This document shows, in pieces, positions 23,692-34,444 of a stretch of 64,000 nucleotides of DNA. Within the stretch, counting starts at the first letter, position 1. Each line of letters starts with the position of its first letter. A program made the translations under genes and the position numbers. Under the pieces are notes generated by a model, which was given only the letters and a program-made list of their open reading frames with translations, searched no databases and was not told the origin of the DNA. The DNA comes from Trifolium pratense (lineage: Eukaryota > Streptophyta > Magnoliopsida > Fabales > Fabaceae). The stretch is from NCBI RefSeq assembly GCF_020283565.1, contig NC_060061.1, forward strand, positions 32,401,362 through 32,465,361, given 5' to 3'.

Positions 23692-24560
23692 TTGAGGGGG
23701 AGTGCGAGGGAAGAAATGAAAGTACAGGTTCCAACAGTTTACAGTTGTTATGAAACTAAAAGCACCACCTTTTGGAAGTTACGTTCCAAAGCAGAGTGTG
23801 TTCGGAAGGTAACTTCCGAAATGAAAATAAAACAGGATATTCCACTTTGGGACGTTTCGAAAGATATGATTTCATTAAGATCGGTTTCGGAACAATTAAG
23901 AACAGGAAGAACAATTTTCCAACAATTGTACCCTTGATGAAATTGGGAAGTGAGGAAATAAACGATAGGCCAATTTGGAATAAACGAATGATCATCTGGC
24001 GTATCTGTCGGGAATGCCTCCCAACAAGAATGCAGCTGCGGAAACACCATGTACAATGTCCAGTAACTTGCGAATTATGTGGTAGAGATGAACAGAACAC
24101 ATGGCATGTGTTATTCGAATGCGAGTAAAGCAAGAGTTGTTGGCTGGCAGTTATAGCAGGCCGGTTACAAGTTTTTAACAGCATAACAGATGTGATTTTC
24201 GATATATATGCAGCAAGGAATCAATGGAAACAGCAGGGAGAATGGCAGTGATGATTTGGTTGTTATGGAATAATAGGAATCAATGGTTATGGAACCATGA
24301 GAAGAAGTATGCAACACAGTTGGGTTGGGTGTACAAGCCTTTCATATGTGGGAAGATTGGAATAGAGCACAACGCAGTAACAACAGTCCAGTAAGCCAAG
24401 AACATATGCAGCAGCAATGTAACGTCGATGCCAGCTTTAGTAACAACGGAAGAATCACAAGTGGAGGATGGTGCATTCGAGACGAGATGGGAACACACTG
24501 GATGACAGCAACTTATTCAATTATAGAAGCTGAGGCTTTTATCATTAACAGACACAATAA
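23692..24560 (+). pseudogene. LINE 3'-end remnant: zf-RVT finger and RNase H-like fragment
   Basis: One frame gives a zf-RVT finger (WRICRECLPTRMQL, then CELCGRDEQNTWHVLFEC with Cys-x2-Cys...His...Cys) at about 23990-24125. A stop follows at 24126. After frame changes, another frame gives an RNase H-like segment (NVDASFSNN, GGWCIRDEMG, EAEAF) at about 24420-24540. This is the C-terminal order of plant L1-type LINEs. It is a different, diverged copy from the one at 4190-5985, which stops before RNase H. Several breaks make it non-functional. Confidence 0.7.
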
Positions 24561-24960
24561 ACCTTCCATTATGCTTTGCTACATCCTTTAAATATTCTTT
24601 GGTTGAATATTTACTCTTAATATAATCACTATTCTTTTCTTTTTACCAAAAGCCAACGCATTATATATATATGCTAGTATTTTCCATAATTCCATTCACT
24701 CACGGTAAGGCTAATTTGATAATTTAACCAAAGCCATTTGTTTAGTATAAATATTATATGATTCCAAATGTAACAACATCTTCCGCAGTAGCACACCAGG
24801 CAAAATTCTGAAGTTGAATTTCCGGGTTCGATTCCCGGCTGCGGATAATTTTAATCATTTGTTTTTGTTTTTTTTACAGTATTTAATTTAATTCAAAAAC
24901 AAAGATCATATATGTTTTGGATTGGGCTTATAGTCACCACAACTACACCCATGCTGATGA
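24560..24960. repeat. Block C: third copy of the duplicated segment
   Basis: Carries 'ccaaaagccaacgca', 'tataaatattatatgatt' and the tRNA-like copy 3, and ends 'ggattgggcttatagtcacc', matching 2130-2385 and 22240-22490. Its left end ('aataaaccttcc', 'atgctttgctacatcctt') matches 26640-26680 instead, linking it to block D. Confidence 0.6.
24782..24845 (+). ncRNA. tRNA-like relic, copy 3 (best preserved)
   Basis: A perfect 7-bp acceptor-like stem TCCGCAG/CTGCGGA, a perfect T-arm CCGGG/CCCGG with TTCGATT loop, and an AATTC/GAATT stem around the loop TGAAGTT. It is 64 nt long with a truncated D-arm and no variable loop. It could be a tRNA-derived SINE head or a decayed tRNA. I do not call it a working tRNA. 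Confidence 0.4.
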
Positions 24961-25182
24961 CTTTTTATAATTTCTAAATTAAACCTCCTACTTTACTCAA
25001 ATATGTTCAAATATACCAACAAAAGCATGCTTCTTATATAACTTATAGAAAATACTAATGAATGTTTTAGGCTACTTGTTAACAAAAAAGTAAATATAAA
25101 ATTTTTTGTCTTTGAAAATTAATAATTGTGACTTGCTTCAAAAAATAATTGTCACTTGTAATAGAAAATTTATATATTTTAC

Positions 25183-26117
25183 GGTGACGTCTAAGGTGAG
25201 GGAGCCATTAAGTCCCTCACCGGTGGACCAGTAAAATATAACCGTTAGATAAAATCATTGGTTTAGATTTGTTTGAATTAAAAAAGAGAACATATACATC
25301 TCTCCACACACAATTACAAACCAGAACCTCTGCCAACATATCCAAAACACTCTCTTCCTTGCAAACCAAAAGCTCTGTTCCGTCCAACATTTGTGGTCTC
25401 GAAAACCTCTTTTTCTCCCAACATATCGTTGTCAGCCTTAACATCATCAGACATAACGTCGCTGCGCCGCCGTCCCTAACGCTGGAAATTTGATGAAAAG
25501 AATCTGAAGCCATTTACATCAAACCCCCTTTGAAACATTCGGTCCCCAATATTCATCAACATAACTAATTTGCAATCAACACTTGTAAAACATTTTGTAA
25601 AAAAAAAAAAACTGGTAAAACATCTTTCAGGAAAATCCAATAAGCCACCACAAAACAAATTAAATGAATCAAGGGATGTTGAAAATTCATAAAATTGTAG
25701 TATAAATAAGATCAGATCAAAATTCACACCATGGAGGACGCACAAATTTACAACTGAAATGATATAAATTTCAATATTTCATGCATTCCAAATTTCATGG
25801 TGGTTGTCGTCGGTGGTGTGGTGGTGGCAGGCGAGAAATTGCATATGCAACTATGGTTGATGGAGTTCTGATTTCATGAGAAATGGTGGTCGACATTGGT
25901 GGTATGAGTGTTCGCCGTCGTCGGATCGGAGTTGGTTTCACGTTAATACCTTGAAACCTTACGATGATGAAGAAAGGTTAACAGGACGGCGTGTAGCGAG
26001 ATGTAAATGTTATCTGTTTTAACTTGAATGAATCTAAATCGTTGATCTTATCTAACGGTTATATTTTACTGATCCACCGGTGAGGGACTTGATGGCTCCC
26101 TCGCCTTAGGCATCACC
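25183..26117. mobile_element. Mutator-like element, 935 bp, contents unrecognised
   Basis: Terminal inverted repeats of about 100 bp (25183-25290 and 26020-26117) share 'taaggtgagggagcca', 'gtccctcaccggtgga' and 'tctaacggttatattttact'. Perfect 9-bp duplications ATATTTTAC lie at 25174-25182 and 26118-26126. The interior has GC-richer coding-like patches (about 25310-25490 and 25800-25960, the latter with ggtggt/gtcg repeats) that I cannot assign. It may be a Pack-MULE. Confidence 0.85.
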
Positions 26118-26125
26118 ATATTTTA

Positions 26126-26630
26126 CATGTTTAACTAGTGTTGTTAGAGCACTTATTTGCATACCCCAAAAAAATTAGTCCTAGAAGGCTTTTTTCCCTC
26201 TATCACGTGGGTTGAGAAATTGGATCCACTATTATTATTCTTTTCGCATTTACGATGGTAGAGACCGTCTGATTTGCCGTTTGATCAAATCAGACGGCTA
26301 ATGGCTACTATAGCGTGTTTGGTGAATGCGTGGACTTGATGATGGCGGCAAATCTGTGGGTTGGGGTAAAGTTTTGGGCTTGCATAATTTTTCTTTAGAT
26401 TATCATGATACCGGTATGAATTTTCCACTAATATTATTAATGACTAATCTATTTTCAGAATTTTTCTCATTAGAAGTCAAGAATTGAATTCCTAACTATA
26501 TATTTAAGGGAACAAAAATCTTACCACTTAAAACCAATTCATTATTAGCTGGACTTGCATAAATTAACAGCTAAATTGCAACTAATTATATGTAAAATCA
26601 ATACGTCAATCCCGTAAGGTTAGGCCACGA
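26126..26630. other. AT-rich spacer, nothing identified
   Basis: No coding frame or repeat was recognised here. Confidence 0.35.
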
Positions 26631-26800
26631 CGACACACACAATTAATAAACCTTCTAATATGCTTTGCTACATCCTTAGTAGAAACCGAATATTCTTTGC
26701 TTAAAATATTCATTATTCTTAATCACTGTTGTTTTCAATTTTTCCAAAAGCCACCACACTATATGTTATTCTCCATTCACTCACACGGTAAGGTTAATTC
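26630..26800. repeat. Block D: leader region sharing sequence with blocks A-C
   Basis: 'aataaaccttctaatatgc', 'ccaaaagccaccacac' and 'ccattcactcacacggtaag' match 24550-24710 and, less well, 2130-2170 and 22240-22280. Block D sits directly upstream of the small gene at 26891, so blocks A-C may be copies of that gene's upstream region. Confidence 0.5.
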
Positions 26801-26890
26801 AATGATATATTTTGAAGTTTTTTGTTCTAAATTTCATTACTCATTTAATTTTAGGTTTTTTTTGTTAATTCAGTTAAAATTGTTGATAAA

Positions 26891-27097
26891 ATGGAGCAAC
26901 TGAACCGTAGTAGTAGCAATAAGATGAAGAAGAGAAAGAACAAGTTAATGAGATGTTGTTCATGTTCGCGTCGTGCGGCATCATGCATGTTCAAAGGTAT
27001 TGGGAGGTGTGTGTTTGTCACTTGTTACCCTATTGTGCAGTGTTTTGATTTGGATGAACACAAACATTGTCACCATGGAAAACACTTTGATTGGTGA
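26891..27097 (+). CDS. Small Cys/His-rich conserved-type plant protein, function unknown
   Basis: An intronless 68-residue frame from ATG 26891. The N-terminus is basic (KMKKRKNKLM), followed by CCSCSRRAASCMFKGIGRC, a short hydrophobic VFVTCYP segment and a His-rich tail (DEHKHCHHGKHFDW). I recall short plant proteins with the same CCSCSRRAASC...CYP...HHHH plan, annotated as uncharacterised; that is memory, not a search. Six cysteines plus the His cluster suggest metal binding or palmitoylation and membrane association, which is inference. The A-rich leader, sensible codons and the defined position downstream of block D support a real gene. No signal peptide. Confidence 0.6.
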   Translation: MEQLNRSSSNKMKKRKNKLMRCCSCSRRAASCMFKGIGRCVFVTCYPIVQCFDLDEHKHCHHGKHFDW

Positions 27098-27519
27098 ACA
27101 CAAATTTTATTCATTTCTTTGGTAAGATTTTGTTAAGCTTGAACAAAAATGGTTCTCAATTTTGTTTTGTCCTTCAATTATTATGTACCATTCCTGTTTT
27201 TGTGGTAAATGTAAATAGCTTTTGATATTATTTATGAGATTGTGTAGACAATTTTGAATACTATATTGCAAGATATTGGAATTTTTCTTTGATCAATTTT
27301 GTTCATGAATCATGACTTTGTGTTTCATTAATATAAGCATCTATTTTGGTATTGGAAAATTGTACTACTCATAATTCATGTATAATAATGGAGGCAATGG
27401 CAAAGAAAATTCATGCCTGATTTTCAGATTCAAGAGAGAATTTGAGTGTTTTTCTTTAGTTTTTAATAGTAAATTATAAAACTAGGGGAAAAAAAAAATG
27501 CACTTGTCAACCAATAGCA

Positions 27520-27610
27520 ACCATGTTCCGCTAATTTAGCTCAGTTGAGAGTTGCAAGGACATTTTATGAAGGGGCCGAAATTCGAACTCTCCATACACC
27601 ACTTCTCACA
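27520..27610. repeat. tRNA-derived SINE-like remnant
   Basis: 'tttagctcagttgagag' resembles a Pol III A-box (TAGCTCAGTTGG-type) and 'gaaattcgaactct' a weakened B-box about 40 bases later. The surroundings are A-rich. No target duplication was identified. Confidence 0.4.
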
Positions 27611-27619
27611 CTTGAAAGA

Positions 27620-28030
27620 AAAAGAAAAAATAACAACCATGTAATATGTCATGTCACACCACTTCAACCCGTTTCTTTATATGACATATAAGACTATTCT
27701 TTAAACTTATAAAACTAACTTCCACCAACATTAAGCTGACCAATATTTTAAAAAAGACATGAAATTATATTCTTGAAAAATAAATTGGTATACATAGAAC
27801 AGAACAAAGTAGAGTACTACTTCTTCAAAACAATGATACACATTCATACTCCTAATTTAAACTAATATTTTTTTTTCAGAACATTCCAAAACTCCTAAAC
27901 TAGCAACATTCTAGTTGAAGCCTAAGGGTGAGATTTTGGCACTAGAAAGCCAATACAAAATACTAGGTTTGAAGTGCTGTTGTCAACATTTACTTGATTA
28001 CAATGTTGTCTTCATACTTAAATTCTCTTG
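27620..28030. other. Intergenic/3' flank between the small gene and the response regulator
   Basis: AT-rich. The right part probably contains the 3' untranslated region of the minus-strand response regulator gene. No other feature was seen. Confidence 0.4.
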
Positions 28031-28038
28031 AAACTTCT

Positions 28039-29546
28039 TCACCTTCCCAAATTCATTAACTGACATGTCAATTGTTTTACATCAGATTGTTTGAGTGGCT
28101 TTAGTATGAACATCTGAGCTCCTTCTTCTAGACACCTGTTTTTCACCACAACAATGATTGAATAGGTTAAACAATGATTAAGACAATTACCATTAAAAGA
28201 TAACAAGGTTAATTAGTGTGCTAGAGAAAAAAATTACTTGTTGACCCTTGTTGGTATGTTCTCAGATGACATGATCACTACTGGAACCTCCTTCATTACA
28301 GATGATTGCTGGAAAAAATTATCAAAATTGTTGGGGTTAATGTTAATTATTATATCATATATGTAATGTAGAATAGTGATGTATTAATAATATAGAAGAT
28401 TTTGTAGCAACCACTAAACCAAAACTATTTATAAGTACCTTAATTTTCTTAAGTAACTCATAGCCAGTCATTCCTGGCATGCAATAGTCTGTGATAACCA
28501 AATTTACTTTGGATCTCTGCAAAAACAACAAACAGTGAGAAATAACTTTTGAACATTAAAATTTTGATGATGTCAAATATGTTGCTCCTAAGTTTTCGTG
28601 AGTATTTTTGAAAGATGTGCACAAGGAACATTACAGCTGTGTAATTTTATGAGTATGGGGAGAAAACATGAGGAAAGAGATAGACACATAAAAAGGCAGT
28701 AGAAAATGATAGTAAGTAACAATCTAAATTACTTGTTGCAACTGTTTCATGTAGTTATATACAGTAGACAATCTCGACTCTAGATTTATAATCAACCCAA
28801 TATATTTTATATTAAACTTATTAATTTAACACATCATTCAATCTCAGTCATTCGTTTTTAATCGGATGAACAATGTAAGTGAATGTTATATAGGAAGTCA
28901 GTATGTTATTGTTTAAATAACACATCATTTAACAATGAGTGACATTTTGGTGCACACAAAAACAAAACTTTGATTTATCTTAAAAACAAGAAAAGTAAAA
29001 AATGAGAACACATTTTTCGAAACTTTTTTGCTGTTATAAATAATATTTGAACTAGAAAAATTTCGAAAAACACATGCTGAAGTTTTTTCATAGGGGCAAA
29101 AATGAAATTTCAAACGGGAGAAAAGAAACGTGGGGAAGAGAATTTTTCTAACAAGAAAGATTTACCCCATTCAAGGTGTTCTGTTCACCACTTGACAAGC
29201 CCAATAACTCCAATGCCTTAGGCCCATTTTCAGCAGTTGTAACTGTAGTATAAACAAAACCACAAAAAAAAATACAAAAGCATATCAAACATAAAGAACG
29301 TGATGTAACTAAGCATATATTTTTCCTTTCTTTTCACAAAAGATACGTGTAATAACTAAAACTAGTTTAAAACAGAATAAAACAGAAAATGGTTGAGTGA
29401 GATATAGGTATACCTTTGCAACAAGAATTCCTAAGAAGTTTCTCAACAAGTTTTCGATCAACAAGAGAATCATCAACAGCTAGAACATGAGGAATGTCAC
29501 CACTTTCCATCACCCAATTTGAAGAAGAAGAAGAACCAGAAGCCAT
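28039..29546 (-). CDS. Type-A cytokinin response regulator, five exons, with a one-base frameshift in exon 3
   Basis: Exons on the minus strand, all GT-AG: 29546-29414, 29242-29166, 28517-28439, 28308-28238, 28135-28039. The product would be about 151 residues, essentially only a receiver domain with short tails, as in type-A ARRs, which damp cytokinin phosphorelay signalling. Visible motifs: acidic pair in HVLAVDDS (D25-D26), phospho-acceptor D80 in [15 protein letters not shown], Ser in VVIMSSEN, and the conserved Lys (about 132) in FILKPLK. The short C-terminus without DNA-binding domain excludes a type-B regulator. Exon 3 is 79 nt although the flanking phases demand 78. A run of four A at 28500-28503 (plus strand) puts ITDYCMPG out of frame and brings a TAA just upstream. 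Either this is an assembly or sequencing error, or the gene is dead. Everything else is intact. An in-frame ATG at 29597 would add 17 mostly hydrophobic residues, which I consider leader. Confidence 0.85.
28500..28503 (-). other. Frameshifting A4/T4 homopolymer in response regulator exon 3
   Basis: Reading the minus strand, the exon runs AAAGTAAATTTTGG. Three T would keep the frame between the exon 2 donor and ITDYCMPG. Four T shifts it. No alternative splice site rescues it, because the ITDY frame meets TAA four codons upstream of that phrase. Confidence 0.75.
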
Positions 29547-29598
29547 AATAATAATAATCTTAATAAAGACAAGAATAAATGACACTTTCTCTGCCAAT

Positions 29599-29641
29599 GA
29601 AGAAGAAGAAGAAGAAGAAGAAGAAGAAGAAGAAGAAGAAG
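29599..29641 (-). repeat. (GAA)n / (TTC)n microsatellite in the response regulator leader
   Basis: About 14 uninterrupted GAA units on the plus strand lie some 50 bases upstream of the chosen start codon. CT-rich tracts are common in plant 5' untranslated regions. Length variation here could alter leader length. Confidence 0.85.
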
Positions 29642-29649
29642 GTGGTACT

Positions 29650-31440
29650 AGCTAGTAAAATATGTTACACAAAAACGTAGTTGCAATAAATAGAGGAGGG
29701 TAGTAAAATATTAAATGTAGAATAGAAGAAGACAAAAAGAAAAACAAAACGCAGACACAAATATAAATGAAGAGAGAAAAAAACATAAAAGAAACAAATA
29801 TACTTGAAAGTCACAAGAGATGTATGAATCAATGATGTTCTGTCCTAAATATATATGTATACAAAGAGAGCAGAGGAAATGGAAATGAATTCAAAGGTGG
29901 TGTGGTTGGTGGATGAGGAATTTTACATAGAAAAAAAAAAGAGAAAGAGAAAAAAAAAAGATTTTCAACTGGTCACAGATATTTCGTGATCCTTTTGGGG
30001 GATCTAAGGATTTGATTCAGTCCCCACCTCTGTACCCTTTGTATTCAATAACCAAATCCTACAATCTCTCTCTAATGTCTCGTTTCGTTCAAGGAAAATC
30101 TTAAACAGTGTCTCTGAAGCACCTGTTAAACATGTTAACTTTTATTTATATAGTTGGTTTACATAGTTTGTGGATCACTCATTGCATATGTTCTAAGCAT
30201 TGTGTATGGTAAACCCTATACTTTAAAGTTTAAAGAATATCACGGTGTCATCGTGGTTTTGTTAACGGTTTATCTAAACATGTATGATGGTTTGTTCGCC
30301 CATAGAATTCGAAACAATTAAGTTAAGACTTTTAAGAAAATTACAAGTTAAAATTATTAAATCAAATTGGTTCTTTTTCAATTTAAGAATTTTTTGAGAT
30401 TTGTTTTACAAGAATTGAGAAAAATCATAAATAATTTGATTGAAATTATTTTACTAAGTTATTATTGTTATTTCGGTAAATAAAAGTGATTATATTGCGA
30501 TTTGAATGATATCAAAATAGATCAATTTTATGTTCGCTTTCAATAAAAAATTTAGTATTTTCTTTTAAAATTAATGAAGATTTACTATTTTGCCGTATCA
30601 TTCCATTTTGACAAAAAAAGAAGGGATTTTTCGTTGAACGTCAGCGTAAAAATTATCCCTTATTTACTGATTTGAAAGGAAAAGAAAGAATTTTTCGTTA
30701 ACGTCAGCATAAAACTTATCCCTTCTAATTTGAAGGAAAAAGGAGGGATTTTTGGTGACCCCATCTAAATATTTTTCCTTGTTTTAAGCCTCACTCGCAC
30801 TACACGTTCAGTAGGCATGACAATAAGGCCCGGACCTGAGCAATGGCCATGGTACCACGCCTGAGGCTCATTGTTTTAGGGGGCCTTTTTATATATATCG
30901 ATCTAGCTACTATTATAAAAAAAAAAAAAAAAATTATGCAGAAATAAAAAAAAAACAATTATGCTGAAAGAAGGAAAGAAAACGTGACAACTGACAACCG
31001 TTTGCTTTCACCATTTTATGTATTGTACAGTACACAACACATTTTCCATAATTGGTAGGATTAGGAAAAAAGAAAAGAAGTAGATATATGAAACAAAATG
31101 AGCTTTCGTCTTTAATAAACAAATAATTATAGACTCACTCAGTTCCAATAAATATTATTACTACTACTCCAATTCAAGTCTACTCTAATTCTTTTGATAG
31201 AAAATTTTGGTGTTTGCTTCACTGCTTCTGGTTTTTTGTCTTTGTTTATGTTGGGTTATGTTATTTGGTGGTTTCTTTGCGTTCTTGTAAGGTTTGTACG
31301 GAGGTCATGACTTTTTCTTGTTTATGTTTTCGTGTTGTTTTGTTTTGTTTTATGTGTTTAATTATAATTTTATTAATAAATTATTTAACTTATTTTCTAC
31401 AAATTGTTAGCACTTTATAAACACATATTTAGGCCATATC
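29650..31440. other. Upstream region of the response regulator and AT-rich intergenic DNA
   Basis: Holds the presumed promoter of the minus-strand gene, which I cannot delimit. At about 30610-30770 there are three imperfect copies of a unit containing 'gggatttttcgttgaacgtc', and a poly(A/T) tract lies near 30915. No gene was recognised. Confidence 0.45.
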
Positions 31441-31465
31441 GCAATCGATATAGGATTTTTTAACA

Positions 31466-31535
31466 AAGAGAGAGGGAGAGAGAGAGGGTGGTCGGTGAAA
31501 GAAGATCTGGTGAGAGAGAGAGAGAGAGAGAGAGA
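31466..31535. repeat. GA-rich tracts
   Basis: Two (GA)n stretches (about 31466-31487 and 31511-31535) sit 100-170 bases upstream of a short frame at 31642 and look like plant leader sequence. Confidence 0.7.
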
Positions 31536-31641
31536 TCATCGGTAGAGAGATCTGATAGAGAGAGACACCAGCAAGGACGCCAACGAGCACGCCAACGACA
31601 AAGAGAGACGAGACTGAGTGAGTGAATTAGAGAAAACAAAA

Positions 31642-31776
31642 ATGGCGAAGAAAAAAAAGTGGTCTTTTAATATCATTGTTGTAGTACTATCAATATTTAT
31701 ACTATTTTACACCTGGAGTGCGTTTGATCGGCTAGAAAATAAGGGATTGGACATTATAAAGTTGTATTGTGTTTGA
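31642..31776 (+). pseudogene. Possible truncated gene start: short ORF with a basic N-terminus and one hydrophobic segment
   Basis: ATG at 31642 in a good plant context (aaaaATGGCG) opens MAKKKKWS followed by a hydrophobic run (IIVVVLSIFILFY), like an uncleaved signal anchor, and stops after 44 codons. GA-rich leader-like DNA precedes it. From about 31715 the sequence ('gtgcgtttgatcgg') looks like a transposon end, so a gene may have been cut there. No family is recognised and it may be chance. Confidence 0.3.
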
Positions 31777-31982
31777 TTTTAAAACTGTTTCTGGTACTGA
31801 ATAAATTGAGGGCTAAGGAACATGACAAAAATTGAAATTTTTGTTCATCACTGAACCACGGGAATCAAAATAACATTTTGTAAGCCAAACATTGTATAAC
31901 ACAAAATTTGTTCAATATCTTGAATGCTTATAGCCTGTGTTGTACTATCCTATATTATTTTGTCCAATACTTATATTTTGTA

Positions 31983-32167
31983 GGGTCTTGCTAACGAGTG
32001 CCCCCGGGGCACTCTTTAAGCATTCTATTTAAAGAAACTTTTTATTCAAAAAGTTAAACACTACAATTTCCAATGCGTTGACTTTACGCATTCCGAGAAA
32101 AATTCTATAAAAAACTTACTATTTAAGGGCTTAAAGAGTGTCCCGGGGGCACTATTTAGCATTTGCC
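31983..32167. mobile_element. MITE with 9-bp target duplication, 185 bp
   Basis: Inverted ends contain 'gtcttgctaacgagtgcccc' / 'cgggggcactatttagca', including GAGTGCCCCCGGGG and GTCCCGGGGGCAC. Perfect 9-bp duplications TATTTTGTA lie at 31974-31982 and 32168-32176. It is MULE-type by duplication length. No coding capacity. Confidence 0.85.
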
Positions 32168-32774
32168 TATTTTGTATATCAAACAAAGCCCTGATAAAAT
32201 ACTAGCTACTTAATAAATCCATGTATCGACTAATTAATCAACAATGTTCACCTTTGTTGAATTATCAAAAAGTCAACTCAAGATAACCCGAAGAGGCAGA
32301 AACAAATCTATAGCTAGGTTAGAGTAACATGCAAAATATGAATTATTATGGGAGGAAAGTAGCAAAAATGAAATAATTAATTAAGGTGAGAATGTGAGGA
32401 GCACGTATGATTAAAGATAGTAATTTGCATGTTCCAAGTTTTGTCTTTTTAGGTAGAAATGACTTGTGCTATACAATATAATATTTTAGATATGATTGGA
32501 TTGCACTCAAACTGTTTTTGGATCATAGACACACATATGGAGGATTTGATGTTTTCATATTTTACTCTATATATATCAATCAGATATCGTATCTCCAGCT
32601 GCTATAGAATCTATGCATATCAAGTGTGAAGTTTGCATAATAAAATGTGCATATGTTGTTTTAGTACAAAAAATAGTAAGTTTTTTCTAATTTACTCTTT
32701 CATAATTTAAAAATATATCCATCAACCAATGAGAATAAACTATATGCATGTGAAATAAAAGTTAATTATAAGTT

Positions 32775-33675
32775 GGCTAAATTGCATTTTTGGCCCCCTA
32801 AGTTTCAGAAACTTGCAATTTTGGCCCCTTATGTTTCAAAATAGCACTTCTAGCCCTCTAAGTTTCAAAAAGTTGCGATTTTGGCCCCCTATGTTTCAAA
32901 ATAGCAATTTTGGCCCCATATGTTTCAAAATAGCAATTTTGGCCCCCTAAGTTTCAGTAGTTGCGATTTTGGCCACCTATGTTTCAAAATAGCACTTTTG
33001 GCCCCTATCTTTGCCCCTTTTGCAAAAGGTCAATTTTGATCGAGTCAAAGTTGATGTGGCAAGTCACTTAAGTGACTCAGCTGCCACGTCAACATTTTTT
33101 TGTCATCTTATAATTAAAAAAACTAAAAGAATAAAAAAATAAAAGGAAGAAGTCATATGCTTTAAATTTATTCTTTCACTAACACACATATATATAATCT
33201 CAAATCCTAAAGAATTAACCAAATACTTCGTGACGTTTATTCAAAAGGATTTTTCACTATACGTAAAAAAAAAACCTAATTCCAAATCCAAAAATAGGAA
33301 ACAATGGGAATTGAAAACTCTTCGTGCTTTTTGTTATGTCTTTTTAATTATGTAATGACTTCATATATGTAATGACTTGATTTGTTATGTCATTTTGATT
33401 TAGAAAAGTGTCTTGAACTTCCATTTAGAAAAGTGTCTTGAACTTCCATTTTGCAAAAGGGGTAAACATAGGGGGGCCAAAATTGCTATTTTGAAACATA
33501 GGAGACCAAAATTGTAACTTTTTGAAATTTAGGGGGCCAAAAGTGCTATTTTGAAACATAAGGGGTCAAAATTGCAACTTCCTGAAACTTAGGGGGCCAA
33601 AAGTGCTATTTTGAAATATAGGGGACCAAAATCGCAACTTTCTGAAACTTAAGGGGCCAAAAGTGCAATTTAACC
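32775..33675. mobile_element. Fold-back MULE-type element, 901 bp
   Basis: The ends GGCTAAATTGCA and TGCAATTTAACC are inverted. Each arm is built from 5-7 copies of a ~25-bp module around 'ttttggccccctaagtttc' and 'tatgtttcaaaatagcac'. Perfect 9-bp duplications TTATAAGTT lie at 32766-32774 and 33676-33684. The middle (33080-33450) is AT-rich and noncoding, with a local repeat 'aaaagtgtcttgaacttcca'. It could form a long hairpin transcript. Confidence 0.88.
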
Positions 33676-33684
33676 TTATAAGTT

Positions 33685-34440
33685 AGTTGTGGATACCTCA
33701 TATAATCTACTTATGTGATGATCTCATTGATATATTATTGGGCAAATACTCCAAACCATCAAGAAATAGAGTAGGTCTTACCAAAATAATATAAGGATCA
33801 TGTTAACATGATAAGGTTACTAAAGATTGAAACTTAATTTATGCTAAATAATATGAAAAAATATAAGTTTTAAGAGAATTTACTACCTTTTATATTTAAC
33901 TTTTTAATGTGTGCTTTTTTTTTTTTTTTTATCATAAATGTGTGCTTTTAAAACACATGTTAATACTATTTCCCATAATATATTAATGGATTTTTTTAAG
34001 AGCATCTCCGACGATAAAATTTTAGGATACTCACTTTATAATTTTAAGTTGCTCATGAGTCTCAATAACATATCAAATAATTTTTAATTTTAAAAAAAAA
34101 AAAATTATGGATGATCTATACGATATAAACTTTCAATCCAACGATCAATTTTATTAAATTCGTATTCGTCATAGTGTGATTGTTCACTCAAGTGGTGCAT
34201 GTTGGCCAAAGCCATATATTCCAGCGACTGTTTAACAGTACGGACTGCGCCTTGAGAACGTGTGATTTTGTCATCAAAATAAAATATAGGTTGCTGCTTT
34301 TACAGAGAAAGATTCAGCATAGAATCTAAATCAAATTCGTGTCAAAGTGGTCTTTCCAGGTCAACGAGAAATATTCATTGAAGAAGTTCTTTAAGTAGAA
34401 GGGATTGATGAATTACTAGTTTCCTACCCCTATATAGTTA
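33685..34440. other. AT-rich spacer, nothing identified
   Basis: Contains T and A homopolymers (near 33915 and 34095) but no supported gene or element. Confidence 0.4.
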
Positions 34441-34444
34441 TATA

